From: Coffea arabica
Taxonomy: Eukaryota; Streptophyta; Magnoliopsida; Gentianales; Rubiaceae
Length of the DNA: 64,000 nt
NCBI RefSeq assembly: GCF_036785885.1
Contig: NC_092317.1
Span: 4,156,501-4,220,500 of the forward strand
Direction: 5' to 3'
The first letter of the stretch is position 1, and each line of letters begins with the position of its first letter. The notes under the pieces were generated by a model. The model saw nothing but the letters and a program-made list of their open reading frames with translations, was not told where the DNA came from and did not search any database. Below, in pieces: positions 37,201 to 50,076 of this stretch. The position numbers and the translations under genes were made by a program.

Positions 37201-39663
37201 CTGCTGGACCAGCTGCTTGCACCTCTGCAGGTATCTTCCTGGATTATGGTGCTCTTTATGGCACTGATTTCTTGTATTATACCAGCATAACATTGTTCTC
37301 TTTGGGTGAAAAATGTGTTCATGTGGTGAGGTGTATTTCTGTCATTAGCGAGCACTTTCCATAACTAGTTGGAGCTTCACACGTTCAACTTGGACATTCT
37401 CTTTCCTTTACATATAGGTATGGTTCCATTCGCTATTGGTTCAGAAACATCTGGTTCCATAACTTACCCTGCTGCTCGTTGTGGGGTGACTGCACTGCGT
37501 CCCACATTTGGAACTGTTGGTCGAACTGGTGTTATGAGCATATCTGAGAGCTTGGTAGTAGTTTGCTTGCTATACAGTTTTATTTTTTCTTTTTCTTTCC
37601 ATTTTCTATGAGTTTCAGAATTAAGGTCTCTTTCTTTGACAGGATAAATTAGGCCCTTTCTGCAGAAGTGCAGCAGACTGCACAATCATTCTGGATATGA
37701 TACGAGGAAAGGATCCGGAAGATCTTTCATCCCAGGATATTCCATTGGTGGATCCATTTACAGTGGACATAACAAAGCTAACTGTTGGATATCTGGAGGA
37801 TGCTGAGATGGAAGTGAGCAAAATATGTCCTTTACCTGAATTAAGTTTCGTAATCCTATTTCTGATCCTTGGGTGTCAATTACAGGTTGTTGATGTGCTT
37901 AAATCAAAGGGGGTGAACATGGTCCCCTTTAAGCTGAATTACACTGTTGAATCTGCACAAGGCATCTTGAATTTTACAATGGACGTTGACATGTTGGCCC
38001 ACTTCGATGAATGGCAGCGTGCTAACTTGGATGATCAATATGAAGCTCAGGATCAGTGGCCTCTTGAACTTCAACGAGCACGTGTTATACCTGCAGTAGA
38101 CTATGTGCAGGTATGTCATCTGTTAAGTGATTCATCAAAACTGAAAAATGAACAATTATGGGAAAATCTACATAAAAGGTAGCTTCTTCTTATTGGGTAC
38201 TTCTGTTCTTTCCTTTTTCTTTTTCTGAGTTGGGAAGCACAACTATTAAAAGTTAATGTGCCATCACGGCCACTTAATGTGGTTTGTGTAATATAGTGTA
38301 AAATGCCTATATCATTGGATCTGGAGGAGATGGATATTCTTAATGCAGGACACCTTAAAATATGCATAACTGTTAGACTTCTAGTTTAATTGGCTCGATG
38401 GCATCTATCATGATGATTTGATTGGTTATTGGTTGAAATTTTGATTAACAGAGTTCAGAGTTGTTCTGATCTTTTTAATTGGGCTGGGGAAGAATAGATG
38501 TGGATAAACTTTATTATTTATTACTCCGGCATTGGCCAATATTATGAAAATCTAAGGCTGTTTAGGCATTTGACTTTGAGCAACTAAGCCAAACAGGGTT
38601 TGATCTCTTTAGTCCACTGAATCCTTTCTTGTATCTTCTTTTATAAAGATATGTAAATTTTTCGGTTTATCTCCTGTACTCGTGCACAATATCTGAGTTT
38701 TCATGTTCCTAGCGTCAAATCATATATTCAGTACTTTCTAACAGGTCTTGGACTTTGTTTGCTTTTTTAGAATGCTTATAGGATCCGCTTCTCCTGTTTC
38801 TAATCACTGATGCCAAATTTCAGTGGCTTCAATTTAGTACACACAATCGAACTTCTTAGATTGACTACTCGACGGCATTTCTGGACTCTTAGTCCTTGCC
38901 ATATGCTTTGAAGATTAAAAATAGCTTACAAATCAAGACCCAGCACTGTTGATAATGATTGTGGAGCGGTTAAAAACTTTGATGGTCATTCGCAGGCACA
39001 AAGAGCGCGGGGGAAACTTATACGGGAAGTTAAAGAAAGTTTCAGAGTTGATGCATTTGTTGGAAATGCCACAGATTGGGAAAGAGTGTGTGTGGGCAAC
39101 CTTGTAGGTATACCTGTTATTGTTGTTCCTGCAGGATTTAAGAAGATATCCGATCCACCAACAGCAGACACCCGAAGGAGAACTACAATCACCACCGGTA
39201 TTTATGCTCCGCCAGCGCACGACCATATTGTAAGTAATCTGACCCATAATCCTTTAGGCTGAAATAAGTACAATTTCTTTCATCATTTGTGTGGCAGAGT
39301 TACTATTTGGTTCAAATAGGATGAGATATCATCTAATACACTTGAGAGTTTTATGCAAGAATCTTTGCAAAAACTGATCTTTTGCTTCCTAGAAGTCGGA
39401 AGAACTTTGATATCATGCGATGAATATTATGCCTGTTCACCTTTACACTGGTTCTTGCACAGGATTGACCTTGATTAGGAGCAGCTCATGTTCTCGTACA
39501 ATATATAATAGTACATATTTTGCAGGCTCTCGCATTGGCAATGGCTTACCAGTCAGTAACTGATCATCACAAACAGCGTCCTCCTATTGATGACCTTGGA
39601 CCTAATGACTCGGTTCCTAATCCACCCATTAAACAAATACCTCCACGGCAATTACGCGGTTGA
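34205..39663 (+). CDS. Amidase-signature family protein, probably secreted or endomembrane
   Basis: Predicted amide hydrolase with the Ser-cisSer-Lys triad; substrate unknown. Twelve exons: 34205-34360, 35769-35882, 35963-36187, 36303-36385, 36462-36562, 36869-36992, 37076-37230, 37418-37554, 37643-37813, 37886-38110, 38996-39229, 39526-39663; 1863 nt, 620 aa. Residues 10-28 (LLEFSAVCVLLLNGYSSQ) look like a signal peptide or membrane anchor. Catalytic residues read as K237 (PYGLKD), cis-Ser S309 (STGSSAG) and nucleophile S333 (GSETSGSI). The usual DTGGSI is ETSGSI here, so one Gly is Ser, but the nucleophile is kept. The N-terminal ~165 residues are an extension before the amidase fold. It corresponds to Arabidopsis At5g07360 by family and position (from memory). 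Exon 1 is the least certain, as it depends on a GTACTA donor. Confidence 0.9.
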
Positions 39664-42259
39664 AGCTATTGATCCGGTACCCCTCTTCTTATTATAGTCT
39701 ATATAACTTGTGATGCATGATGGTCAATATGACTGTACCATCAGAATTTTATATAAGCTACCATATGTATTTTTGTTTGACCTAATGAAATTCCCTTTTT
39801 TTTTTTTGAGAATTGCTTAAATTCTTAATTTATTTTGAGAATTGTTTAAATTGGCTTAAGCATCCCGACGTTCCCCATTTCAACATTTATGGTCCAGTTT
39901 ATTGCCCCCGATTAATTAAATAAATAAAGGGTCCTGTGCTTGAGTTGAATAAGTTGGAATTGGGCAACATTACCATGTGAGGTTAGAGGGTGCCTGGTCA
40001 AATGCATTTTAGGATGCTTCTTAACTGGGTGGTCGAAGTCGAACATACCTGTCATGATGGGCATCCTTGTAAGATAATCTAGTAGAAATCGAACTGGGGG
40101 AGTTACTCAGAACCTTGGGAATTCAATATTTGGTCCTTTAATGGTTATTGTCTCTTTTTTTTCCGATGGCAGTTGGCAGGGAGGAAATGTGGGAGCGGAA
40201 GAAGTGGATGTTGAAATGGAATTTTTGTTTCATGACGTGAAATTAAAAAGAAAAATGACTTGCTTGGGACATGTTTTAAATCCGTAAAACTACTAACAAA
40301 ATCTTGTTGACCATGTTCAAAAACCATGTCAATGTAGTAGTGACAATGAAATAGAGAATTAAAGATGAATTTTACTGCAAGTGATCGACATTAATTGAGT
40401 AGTTTGGTTGTGAAGGTTAGCTCAGCTACGAAAGTTAATATTAAAGATAACGATTAGGGTGCGATTGATAAAATTGAAATTTGAAATATGAAATTCGAAA
40501 TATGAAGTTTTTAAGTTACGGAATTAGTATTAAATAGTAAATTTGATATATTTGAATGTATGTCATATTAAATGATAAGTGAATAACGTATAATTTATTA
40601 TTGTTATTTTTTTTTTTTTGAGAATGTCTTGTCTGTAAATTTTAATATCACTTAATTAATTCAATTGTTTTATTTTTGGTCGCCAAAAGCTTTGAACATG
40701 CTAAGATTTGAATTCATTAAGCAGTGCCTGTGAATTTTGCTATCTCTAATTTCTTTTCAATATGTAGTGCTTCTAATTTCTTTTCGAGAAGTAATGCTTT
40801 GGCCATATAGGTTACAGAAGAAAAGGATCAGTAATTTCATGAAATGTAAGGAATGCCTGGGCAATAACAAATTACTTTTGGGTTGTTTATCATCGGCATG
40901 ACCATTTTAATCTAACCCCAAATAATTCCATAAGTTTAACCTTTTTTATGGAACAAAATTGAGGTGGGTTCTACTTTCTAGTTCTAGTGTATAACCCTAA
41001 TTCTCATCCCACAAAAAGAAAAAAAGATGACAATTTAAATGAAAGATTTCTAGGGATTTGTTTGAATATAAGACATCCTAGCGAGATGTAAACACTTAGA
41101 ACAAAAATCTCCGGGGTAAGTCCAATTTCGACGGTCATCCAATTTATCCAAACAACGAACGAACTCAGCTGGTCAGCTCATTCCACTCGCATCAACAAAG
41201 TACCGTCCCAGAAAAAGAAGCATAACAGATTTTAACCGCAACTGCAAGTAGATTCAAATTGCAAAGAGCTCATTACCTCGTAAGTACCACCGACGCGCCA
41301 ACCAGCGTGGTGATGACATGGCAAAAGTAACGGAGAAAAATCCACATGCGAGTTTTCTATTTGGTCCGCCGTCTGACGTGTCCTTCATTGTCGTCATAAA
41401 GCGGGCCAGTGGCCACCTCCTTCTTTGTGTTGAACACATCCTCAACCGAAATCAGAAAAGCAATTAATCTACAACTAACAAAAAGTGCCCCCTCATATTG
41501 AAAATGGAAAATTTCTTGAATAGTCCCTCACATCTTTAAAATATAAATATTTAGTCTGGATATTTAAAACATATAGTAATTTTAGTGCCATACATAGTTA
41601 ATTATTTTTGTCATGCAAAAGAAAATATGGCGGTCATGTCATATGTACATAATTTGAGAGTTAAATCATATGCTTTTTTCATAAAGTGAAGTCATAAAAT
41701 TTGAAAGATTTCAATAAATATGTCTTTTTTGATCGAATTCAATGGATTCTGACATAAAAGAATTATGTATCCTATCTAATTACTTCAAATTGGATGGAAG
41801 CGATTGATTATATATTTATCCTAAAATTACATGCACCATAGTTTTGGTTTTTTTTTTTGGGTTTAAAAGCTAAATTCTTTTGGCCACCAAATGAAGATGT
41901 CATCGCAATCTTATATATTATATCGATTTTCAACATTCATTCAATTGATATATATCTCATAGAACTTGCCTGTTACTAATATATAATTGCCCTACCTTTT
42001 TTGTACTATAAAAATAAATAACTTATCTTACTATGAGACCTTAAGTCGAATTGATCATGTGATTTAAATTGTCTATGGTAATGGGTTATTAAATCTCACC
42101 AAATTAAATTTCTTCATCTTTCTAAACTATGATTAAGACTTCAAAGCCCCGTGCCAAGATTCCTTAAAAAAGCCTTTAAGTTCATTCCCTATTGTTTTGA
42201 ATGGAAAAATATACAACTAATATTTCAATGATGGAAATATAAGGTTTTTATTTAATCTA
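39664..42259. other. Intergenic, AT-rich, decayed repeats
   Basis: Amidase 3' flank, then no gene. A short tandem duplication of TTTTGAGAATTG(C/T)TTAAATT lies near 39807-39852. From about 40458, AGGGTGCGATTGATAAAATT looks like one end of a hAT-like MITE, but no matching right end was found. A block near 41510-41600 (TAGTCCCTCACATCTTTAAA) resembles the terminal repeat of a Mutator-type element without a partner. Confidence 0.4.
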
Positions 42260-42571
42260 GGATTAAAAACAAAAAAGTCTCATGTGGTATATCTAATATA
42301 TAGAAAAGTCTCTCGTGATTTCAAAATATACACAACGACACCTCATGTTTTGAACTAAATCATAAACTAACAGAATTCGTTGAACTTAACGAAAATGACG
42401 ATCTCGGCCTTTAAACTTGTCGGATTCCGTTAAGTTTACCATTAAGTTTACTGAATTCTGCTAAATTTTCAATTTAATTCAAAACATGAGTTGTTATTTT
42501 GTATGTTTTAAAACTACTGAGAATTTTTCTATGTATTATATATACCACATAAACTTTTTTGTTTTTAATCC
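42260..42571. mobile_element. Foldback Mutator-type element (MULE-MITE), 9-bp TSD
   Basis: 312 bp between perfect 9-bp direct repeats TTTAATCTA (42251-42259 and 42572-42580). About 130 bp at each end form an inverted repeat (both start GGATTAAAAACAAAAAAGT, read inward), leaving a centre of about 50 bp. No coding capacity. A 9-bp duplication with long TIRs is the Mutator signature. A transcript would fold into an almost full-length hairpin. Confidence 0.85.
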
Positions 42572-42580
42572 TTTAATCTA

Positions 42581-43189
42581 TTAGAAGAAATCAATAGATT
42601 GGGTTTATGAGACATTCTCAGAATATTTCTTTCTATCATATCATTTGAAAAAACTCATTCACATCCCTTGTCTAGATTCATGCTTGAAAAAATTGAGTTC
42701 AAACCCCAATTCATTTGAATATTTATATAAAACTAGTTTTTCAAGTGTAATCTACTTGAAAATACCTTTGGCTACTTGATAAGTACTCATTAAATAGTTT
42801 ACAATTGAACTTTGAGTTTCAAACTTTGTTTCAGCAAATCAACATATAAGCCATCAACAACGTAGAGAGAAAACCATAACTATAATGCTCAAGGCCAACT
42901 TAGCCCCAAAAAAAATGTCAGGACCAAATTGCTGTATTTCAATTATAAAAGTCCGGAAAAGAAGAACCTTCCAAATATGAAGGACCACGAAAGCAATTTT
43001 CTGAACACGGTGATCCGAAATTCTGACTGGAGTAGCAGTACAAACTTTTGATAGATTTTATGTACTTCTTGCTAACAGTAGTGTATTGCACTCCTACACG
43101 AACTCCCTCATGGCATTTTGAGTAAATTTACCCAAAATGGAGGTGAAATCCGAATCTTACCCTCCTTCACTCTCTATATCTCTTTCACT
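42581..43189. other. Intergenic, TSN upstream region
   Basis: AT-rich and non-coding, with no recognisable element. It leads into the pyrimidine-rich TSN core promoter. Confidence 0.45.
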
Positions 43190-43225
43190 GTCCCCATCTC
43201 TCTCTCTCTCACACTATATATATAT
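43190..43225 (+). promoter_or_regulatory. Putative TSN core promoter: CT tract and TATA box
   Basis: A CT-rich tract (about 43190-43210) is followed by TATATATATA at 43215-43225. Transcription would start near 43250 and give a leader exon ending at the donor at 43460 (GAG|GTAAAAG). Y-patch plus TATA is common in plant core promoters. Confidence 0.5.
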
Positions 43226-43249
43226 CCATTCCTATTTCATACATGTATA

Positions 43250-45167
43250 TTCTCCGATCCGCCGTCCGACCGCTGCATCTCAATTCTCGCTCTCTACTCT
43301 CTTTCTCCGGCCAAAGTCTGTCCTCCATCCTTGGGAATTTGAATTTATCGATCCGAAGGTCAATCTCCATGAGTTTCTAGAACAACTTCAACCGGATCGA
43401 TTTAATCTTTTCCTCTCGCTCCTCCGCTTCCGATCGATTGATTTCACACTGATCATTGAGGTAAAAGTCTCAGATCTCTGTCTATGTATGAATTTTCGTT
43501 AATGTATATATGCTTATATATGCTTGCATGCGTGTTTGCGGAGTGAATTGAGCTGCTTTTGTTTTTTATTGATTTTTTTTTATGTTTGTGGCTTAAGGTT
43601 TAATTCAGCTGATCGTTGATGTGTAAATTGCGGATCTTTTTCTGTTCATGTAAGAAATAATGATTATTACATAGTGAAATATGCTTAAACTTGTAAAATG
43701 CATGTGTAGATACTCTGGTTTGATTTTTTTTCTTCTTCCCGTTTTTGCCAAATCTAATGCAAGTTACTATCTGTGTAATTTAATTTTATTTTTCAATCTG
43801 ATGGTGCATGATCCCTGAACGAAAAGTAGTTTTATGTATGAATAAAAAATTTTAAATCTTTTGAGCTTTGTTGAAAGTATAGATTTTTGGTTCTGTCAGG
43901 GAGGTAATTTTTATTTTCTAATAAAATTGTCTATATGATGTGGTATTATTTTGTGGATAAATTCATGGTTTGTTTCTGAAGTTGTGAGATTTTGTTTTAT
44001 TGGATCTCAAGTTTCTTTTTTGGCAGATGTTTGTTTATGGAGATAGTGAATGACTGATTTTGTACTTTCCTTGCAAGGATTTGTTTCTAATGATTGTTAA
44101 TTTTGATAACTTTTGCTGCAAAAGATTCGTTTGTTGTCGGAATTATGCATCCAATGTGATTATTGTTGGAATTATGTCTTCAATATGTTTCCCTCAATGA
44201 AGATTTGGATTTTATCTTATGGAGTTAATGTGAATGCATATTTTCAATAACTGTCATTGATTTTATGATGAATCAAAGGCACTTCATTTATATAGTATTG
44301 TATCTGAAATCTCAATGTCACAATTTCAACTTGGTTCTTAGGTTGCAAAGATATTATTTTTGTGGTTATAATGTTTTAGTTATTTTCAACGGATTTTTCT
44401 ATATGATTGCACTTAATAACTTCCATTGCGTATAAATTTGGAGTATGCTGTTGGAATAATGGTATCTAGTTCTCTTTTTGATAACTATTGTTCTTTCTGT
44501 TACTGTTGGTTAAAAGTCAAATCGAATGGTTGGATTTGATAAGTTGTTAAAAAACATTTGGTGCAAAGTTTAATCAAAATATGTTGTTTTGCTAAATTAT
44601 TGCACTACCGGCTGATTTTTTTAGTGAAAGATTCGAATTGTAGCTCTCCAGATGTATGGTTGCTACTGCTATGTTTGGTTCAATTTGTTGGGCAAAATTA
44701 ATGCAATTGTGCCATGTGTTAATTAGCCTGTGACATCCTAGTCTTATATCTGTCCTTTGTACATGGTTGTATATGAATGTGGAGTTATTTGCTTTAACTG
44801 ATAAGACATTTTTGTTTGACATAGACATTTTCATCTTCACCTTTTGCTCTGTTGTGGTGACTGCTGCTTGCATGAGAGCATTGGGGTTCAAAAAATTAAA
44901 ATCATTGGTCCATTTGGTGGATACTATCATTTTTGTCCGTTTTGAAAATGGATTGAATGAGATATCCAGATACATAGTGCCTATAATAAGCACGAAGTGG
45001 CTTTAAATTACTTGAGATATATAGTGCCTACAATTGGGAGGTGAATCTTGGTGGAGGTCTTTTCTGATAAAGTACTGAAGTTATATAAGTGCATTACTTT
45101 TTTAAAGGATGGTGATTTAATAGGCTGCTGACCAGGTTTATGTTTTTGCAGCAATTTAGCTGTTGAG
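43250..45167 (+). other. TSN 5' UTR with 1.7-kb leader intron
   Basis: Leader exon about 43250-43460, intron 43461-45151, second exon from 45152 with only 16 nt before the ATG at 45168. The acceptor is TTTTTGCAG. The intron is T-rich, with many TTTTGTTTT-type runs. Large leader introns near the start often raise expression in plants; that is inference here. Confidence 0.6.
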
Positions 45168-48100
45168 ATGGCGTCAACAGCTGGAGCAACAGGTTGGCTG
45201 AGAGGAAAAGTGAAAGCTGTTCCATCAGGAGACAGTCTGGTGATAGTTGGGAGCACCAAGGCTGAAATACCTCCTGAAAAGACGATCACTTTGTCATCTT
45301 TGATTGCTCCAAAATTGGTATTCTTTCTCAGACAGAGATATTGAATTCTTTTGTGTAGTGTAAACTATGGTATTCTTTGTTGTCGTTCTCTCTCTCTCTC
45401 GCTCTCTCTCTGGGCCTTTCCTGATCTTTTGATAAGCTTGAATAACTTCTCACCATATCAAGATTTAAAGATAGACCTGGATTTTTTAGCTGAATTTTTT
45501 AGACTGATCAGCCTTGAGCTCATATTTTTACTGATTTCTTAGAAAATTTGTGCTTCAAGTCCTGTTATGTTTCTGGACTTGGGATTTGCCTTTTTCCCCC
45601 CATTAGCTATGCTCTTATATAATCTGTGTGCTATTCTGTTTGAGGCCTTTGGGTTGATGAATACTAGATTCTGCTTTTCTGTTGATTAACTTTTCTCTTC
45701 TTCTAGGCCCGTAGAGGTAGTGTCGATGAGCCATTTGCATGGGCCAGCAGAGAGTATCTGAGAAAGCTTTGCATTGGGAAGGTGCTAAAAGATTGATCTT
45801 TCTGGTTTCTGCATGTGATATTTCCTTTCCTTTTAAAAGATGAGAATTTTATTAATACCATGATTTATTTTCTTGCAGGAAGTCACGTTCCGAGTGGATT
45901 ACACAGTACCATCCATAGGCCGAGAATTTGGCTCTGTTTTTCTTGGAGATAAGAATGTAGCGTTGCTTGTAGTCTCCGAAGGCTGGGCAAAGGTTGAGCT
46001 TGAATATTTGTTTCCTTGTGAACATGTTTTACAATTTGTAGCTTTTGAGTTATTAAGCATTAATCTGAAGTGGTTGCTGCAGGTTAGGGAGCAGGGACAA
46101 CAAAAAGCTGAAGCTAGTCCCTTCTTGGCTGAGTTACAGCATCTTGAAGAACAAGCCAAGCAGCAGGGTCTTGGTCGTTGGAGCAAGGTGAGAGTCAGAA
46201 ACTTTAATACGCATTCCCATATACCTGAGATACACATCTAACTGCTCTATCTTATGTCAAAAAGTACCTGATATTAGGATTGCATTGTTGATGCTCTTGT
46301 TCTCGGATTAGGCGGATGTTGTCATCTTGTTGTACAACAATATTTGTCAAAAAGCTTATAGAACTGTTTGCCAACGCATTCATTGCATTGGTGGTTTCAG
46401 GTACCAGGTGCCGCTGAGGCATCTATCAGGAATTTGCCTCCCTCTGCTATTGGTGATCCCAGTAACCTAGATGCAATGGGACTCCTTTCTGCAAATAAGG
46501 GGAGGCCAATGGAAGCCATTGTGGAGCAGATTCGTGATGGAAGCACACTTCGTGTTTATTTGCTTCCAGATTTTCGATTTGTTCAAGTATTTGTTGCCGG
46601 CATTCAGGTTTGAGCTTTAAACTTCTGTGGTGAAGTTCTTTTTTTTTTTTTTTTTGGCTATGAAATTACCAGTTCCATGTGATCTGATTTTTATTGCCCT
46701 TTCGAAACCAGGCACCATCTATGGGAAGAAGAGCTACAGCAGAAGCCGTTGTGGAAAGTGAGAGTGCCTCTGATGAACAAAATGGTGATTCTTCTGCTGA
46801 GCCTCGTGCACCCCTAACATCAGCCCAGAGACTTGCAGCGTCTTCAGCATCTATCACTGAAGTTGCGCCTGATGCATTTGGGAGAGAAGCTAAACACTTC
46901 ACTGAAATTCGTGTGCTGAATAGAGATGTGAGTATTTGGACAGTTATAATTCATTCTCATGCTTCTTGAGTTGTTGTATCAATTCTAATCTCATGACTTT
47001 CAGGTTAGGATTGTCTTGGAGGGTGTTGACAAATTTAGCAATTTGATAGGCTCAGTATATTATCAAGATGGTGATTCAGCAAAGGACCTGGCATTGGAGC
47101 TTGTTGAACATGTATGGTATAAAAGCTTCAGTTGTATTGCCATTTGCTTGAGTATATGAACTTCTGCAAGATGTAGTCCAGATGATTTTTTTTTTCTTGT
47201 GTTAATTGCTTGCTTTAGTTGTTTCGACGTCATCTTTAAAGTTTATTTTCCTTTAGATTTTCTAATTTTATCAGTCCTCATTGAGTGATTCTAATTGTCC
47301 TTTCCCTTGTTACGTCTATTATGGTATAGGGTTTAGGCAAATATGTTGAGTGGAGTGCAAGCTTATTGGAGGATGATGCCAAGCGGAAGTTGAAGAATGC
47401 AGAACTTCAGGCAAAGAAGGGCCGCTTGAGATATTGGACAAATTATGTTCCCCCCGCCACAAATTCAAAGGCAATCCATGACCAGAATTTCACAGGAAAA
47501 GTAAGTATTGGTTGATTCATAATCATCTGCAATTTTGCTTTGCTTGGCTCGTACTATTAGTGTTGGAGTTCGCTTATCTTCGTATCTGCCTTTCAGGTAA
47601 TTGAGGTTGTCAGTGGGGATTGCATTGTTGTAGCTGATGATTCCGTGCCATATGGAGATCCATCAGCTGAGCGACGAGTCAATCTCTCTAGTATCAGGTG
47701 TCCGAAAATAGGGAATCCTCGTAGGGATGAGAAACCCGCTCCCTATGCCAGGGAAGCCAAGGAATTTCTTAGAACCCGCCTTCTTGGCCGTCAGGTATGT
47801 AACAACCTTTTTGGCCCTAAATATCCTGAGACGATAAGATGTGGAGCTTGAAAGATCTTGTATCATCTCAGGTACATGTTTCAATGGAGTATTCCAGGAA
47901 GGTGAGCTTGGCAGAGGGACCTGTAGCTCCAGCTCCTGGTGCAGATTCAAGGGTGATGGACTTTGGCTCAGTTTTCCTGGTGTCTCCAGTTAAGGATGGG
48001 GAAGATGCTCCACCTGCTACATCTGCTGGTGGTCAGCAGGCTGGGGTGAACGTTGCTGAGCTTTTAGTTTCTCGGGGCTTTGCATCTGTTATCAGACATC

Positions 48101-50076
48101 GGGATTTCGAGGAAAGATCAAATTATTATGATGCCCTTCTCTCTGCTGAATCTCGTGCTATTGCTGGAAAGAAGGGTATCCATTCTGCCAAGGATCCTCC
48201 CACCATGCACATTACAGACCTGCTAACGGTTAGTTTCATTAAACTTCATACAGTTGTCTAGTTTTGACAGACTCGTGTTGCTGATCCGGTATTTTTCCTT
48301 TTAATTTCTTAGGCTTCAGCAAAGAAAGCCAGAGACTTCTTGCCATTTTTGCAAAGGAATAGGAGGATGCCTGCTGTGGTGGAGTATGTCCTGAGTGGTC
48401 ATCGGTTTAAACTGCTAATACCTAAAGAAACATGCAGCATTGCATTCTCCTTTTCTGGAGTCAGATGCCCAGGTCGTGATGAGCCTTATTCAGATGAAGC
48501 CATTGCACTGATGAGGCGGAAGATAATGCAGAGGGATGTTGAGGTAGGGCAGTTGTTCCTTCATCAGAGTGTTTAGCTGCCTGTAATATGATTCCTTGTT
48601 ATCTAACTCTTCCTTTTTTCACTCAGATTGAAGTGGAAACTGTTGATAGAACCGGGACCTTCCTGGGATCATTGTGGGAGTCAAAAACCAACATGGCTGT
48701 AACCCTTTTGGAAGCTGGCTTGGCAAGGCTTCAAACTTCCTTTGGGACCGACCGTATCCCAGATGCCCATCTCCTTGTGCAGGCTGAACAATCTGCAAAA
48801 AGGCAAAAATTGAAGGTGAATCGCGAGAACTCTCTGAAACATATTTCTGATAACTGGGATTAGTCCTGTTATCATATTTCTGATACACATTGCATGCAGA
48901 TATGGGAGAATTTTGTTGAAGGAGAGGAGGTTTCTAACAATCCGACTTCCGAAAGAAGACAGAAAGAAGAGTTCAAGGTAGCTGGTCGCACTAGATGAAC
49001 AATAGTTTGGTCATATGTTATTTCTTGAAAGAGTTTTGTTATCTATTTGCTTCATGTATTTCAGGCGACTGTGACTGAAGTTCTTGAAGGCGGTAAATTT
49101 TATGTTCAGCCAGTTGCTGATCAGAAAGTAGCATCTATTCAGAAACAACTTGCTGCTTTGAATTTTCAAGATGCTCCTCTTATTGGTGCCTTTAATCCCA
49201 AGAAGGGTGATCTTGTTCTTGCTCAGTTTAGTGCAGATAACTCCTGGAACCGTGCTTTAGTGAGTTCACGATTATGGCTGACTCGCTGTTTTTTTCTCTT
49301 TTTTTTTGTGTTGAATTTCTCTCAACTATGTTCAACTTCTGTCGAATTATACTTCTACCTACTTGTTTTCTTAATGTTCTCTAATTGAATGTTGTGAAGA
49401 TTGTAAGTGCTCCTCGAGGTCCTGTTGCATCCCCTAGTGACAAGTTCGAAGTTTTCTATATTGATTACGGAAACCAAGAAGTTGTTCCTTATAGTCAACT
49501 GCGACCCGTTGATCCTTCTGTATCCTCTGCACCTGGCCTTGCCCAGCTATGCTCGCTTGCATACTTGAAGGTCCCAAGCCTGGAGGAGGATTACGGGCAA
49601 GAAGCAGCTGTGCGCCTGAGTGAACACTTGCTAAGTGCTCCTAAAGAATTCAAGGCCGTGATTGAGGACCGAGACCTTTCTGGCGGAAAAGTTAAAGGAC
49701 AAGGAACCGGAAATATCCTTATGGTTACCTTGGTTGATACAGAAAGTGACACCAGCATAAATGCCATCATGTTACAGGTTTGAATGATTATGCTTTATTT
49801 CCATTTGCTAACCGGTACACCCCTTCTTTATTTATGGTTTATCAAAAATGGTAATGAGGTTCTGATTCCATTGAAAAATTTTTCCAGGAAGGGCTTGCTA
49901 GGTTGGAGAAAAGGAGAAGATGGGAACCAAAAGACAGACAACAGGCCTTGGATGAATTGGAAAAGTACCAGACCGAGGCACGGGAGAAACGACTTGGGAT
50001 GTGGGAGTATGGAGATATTCAGTCCGATGATGAGGACACCGGTCCTCCAATCAGGAAAGCCGCAGGCAAGCGGTAA
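45168..50076 (+). CDS. TSN: Tudor-staphylococcal nuclease (Tudor-SN)
   Basis: Cytoplasmic RNA-binding protein and nuclease-like scaffold; in plants it acts in stress granules and P-bodies and in mRNA stability. Sixteen coding exons: 45168-45317, 45707-45781, 45879-45992, 46083-46187, 46401-46607, 46712-46927, 47004-47111, 47330-47500, 47597-47794, 47872-48228, 48313-48543, 48627-48815, 48900-48977, 49065-49259, 49400-49777, 49888-50076; 2961 nt, 986 aa (Arabidopsis TSN1/2 about 990). Four SN-like repeats are followed by a Tudor domain near 740-830 with [13 protein letters not shown] (817 onward), then a partial SN fold and an acidic-basic tail. SN hallmarks include [20 protein letters not shown] at the start, SLIAPKL, and [18 protein letters not shown]. 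All exons from 45168 are multiples of three, which allows exon skipping without frameshift. Confidence 0.97.
45391..45413. repeat. CT microsatellite in TSN intron
   Basis: Run of CT units with one G interruption, within the first coding intron. Confidence 0.7.

Noticed and set aside
43137-43502. 121-codon open frame at the TSN 5' end
   Set aside because: It starts upstream of the predicted TATA box and runs through the leader donor site; Ser/Leu-rich from a CT tract. It is leader and promoter sequence, not a gene.
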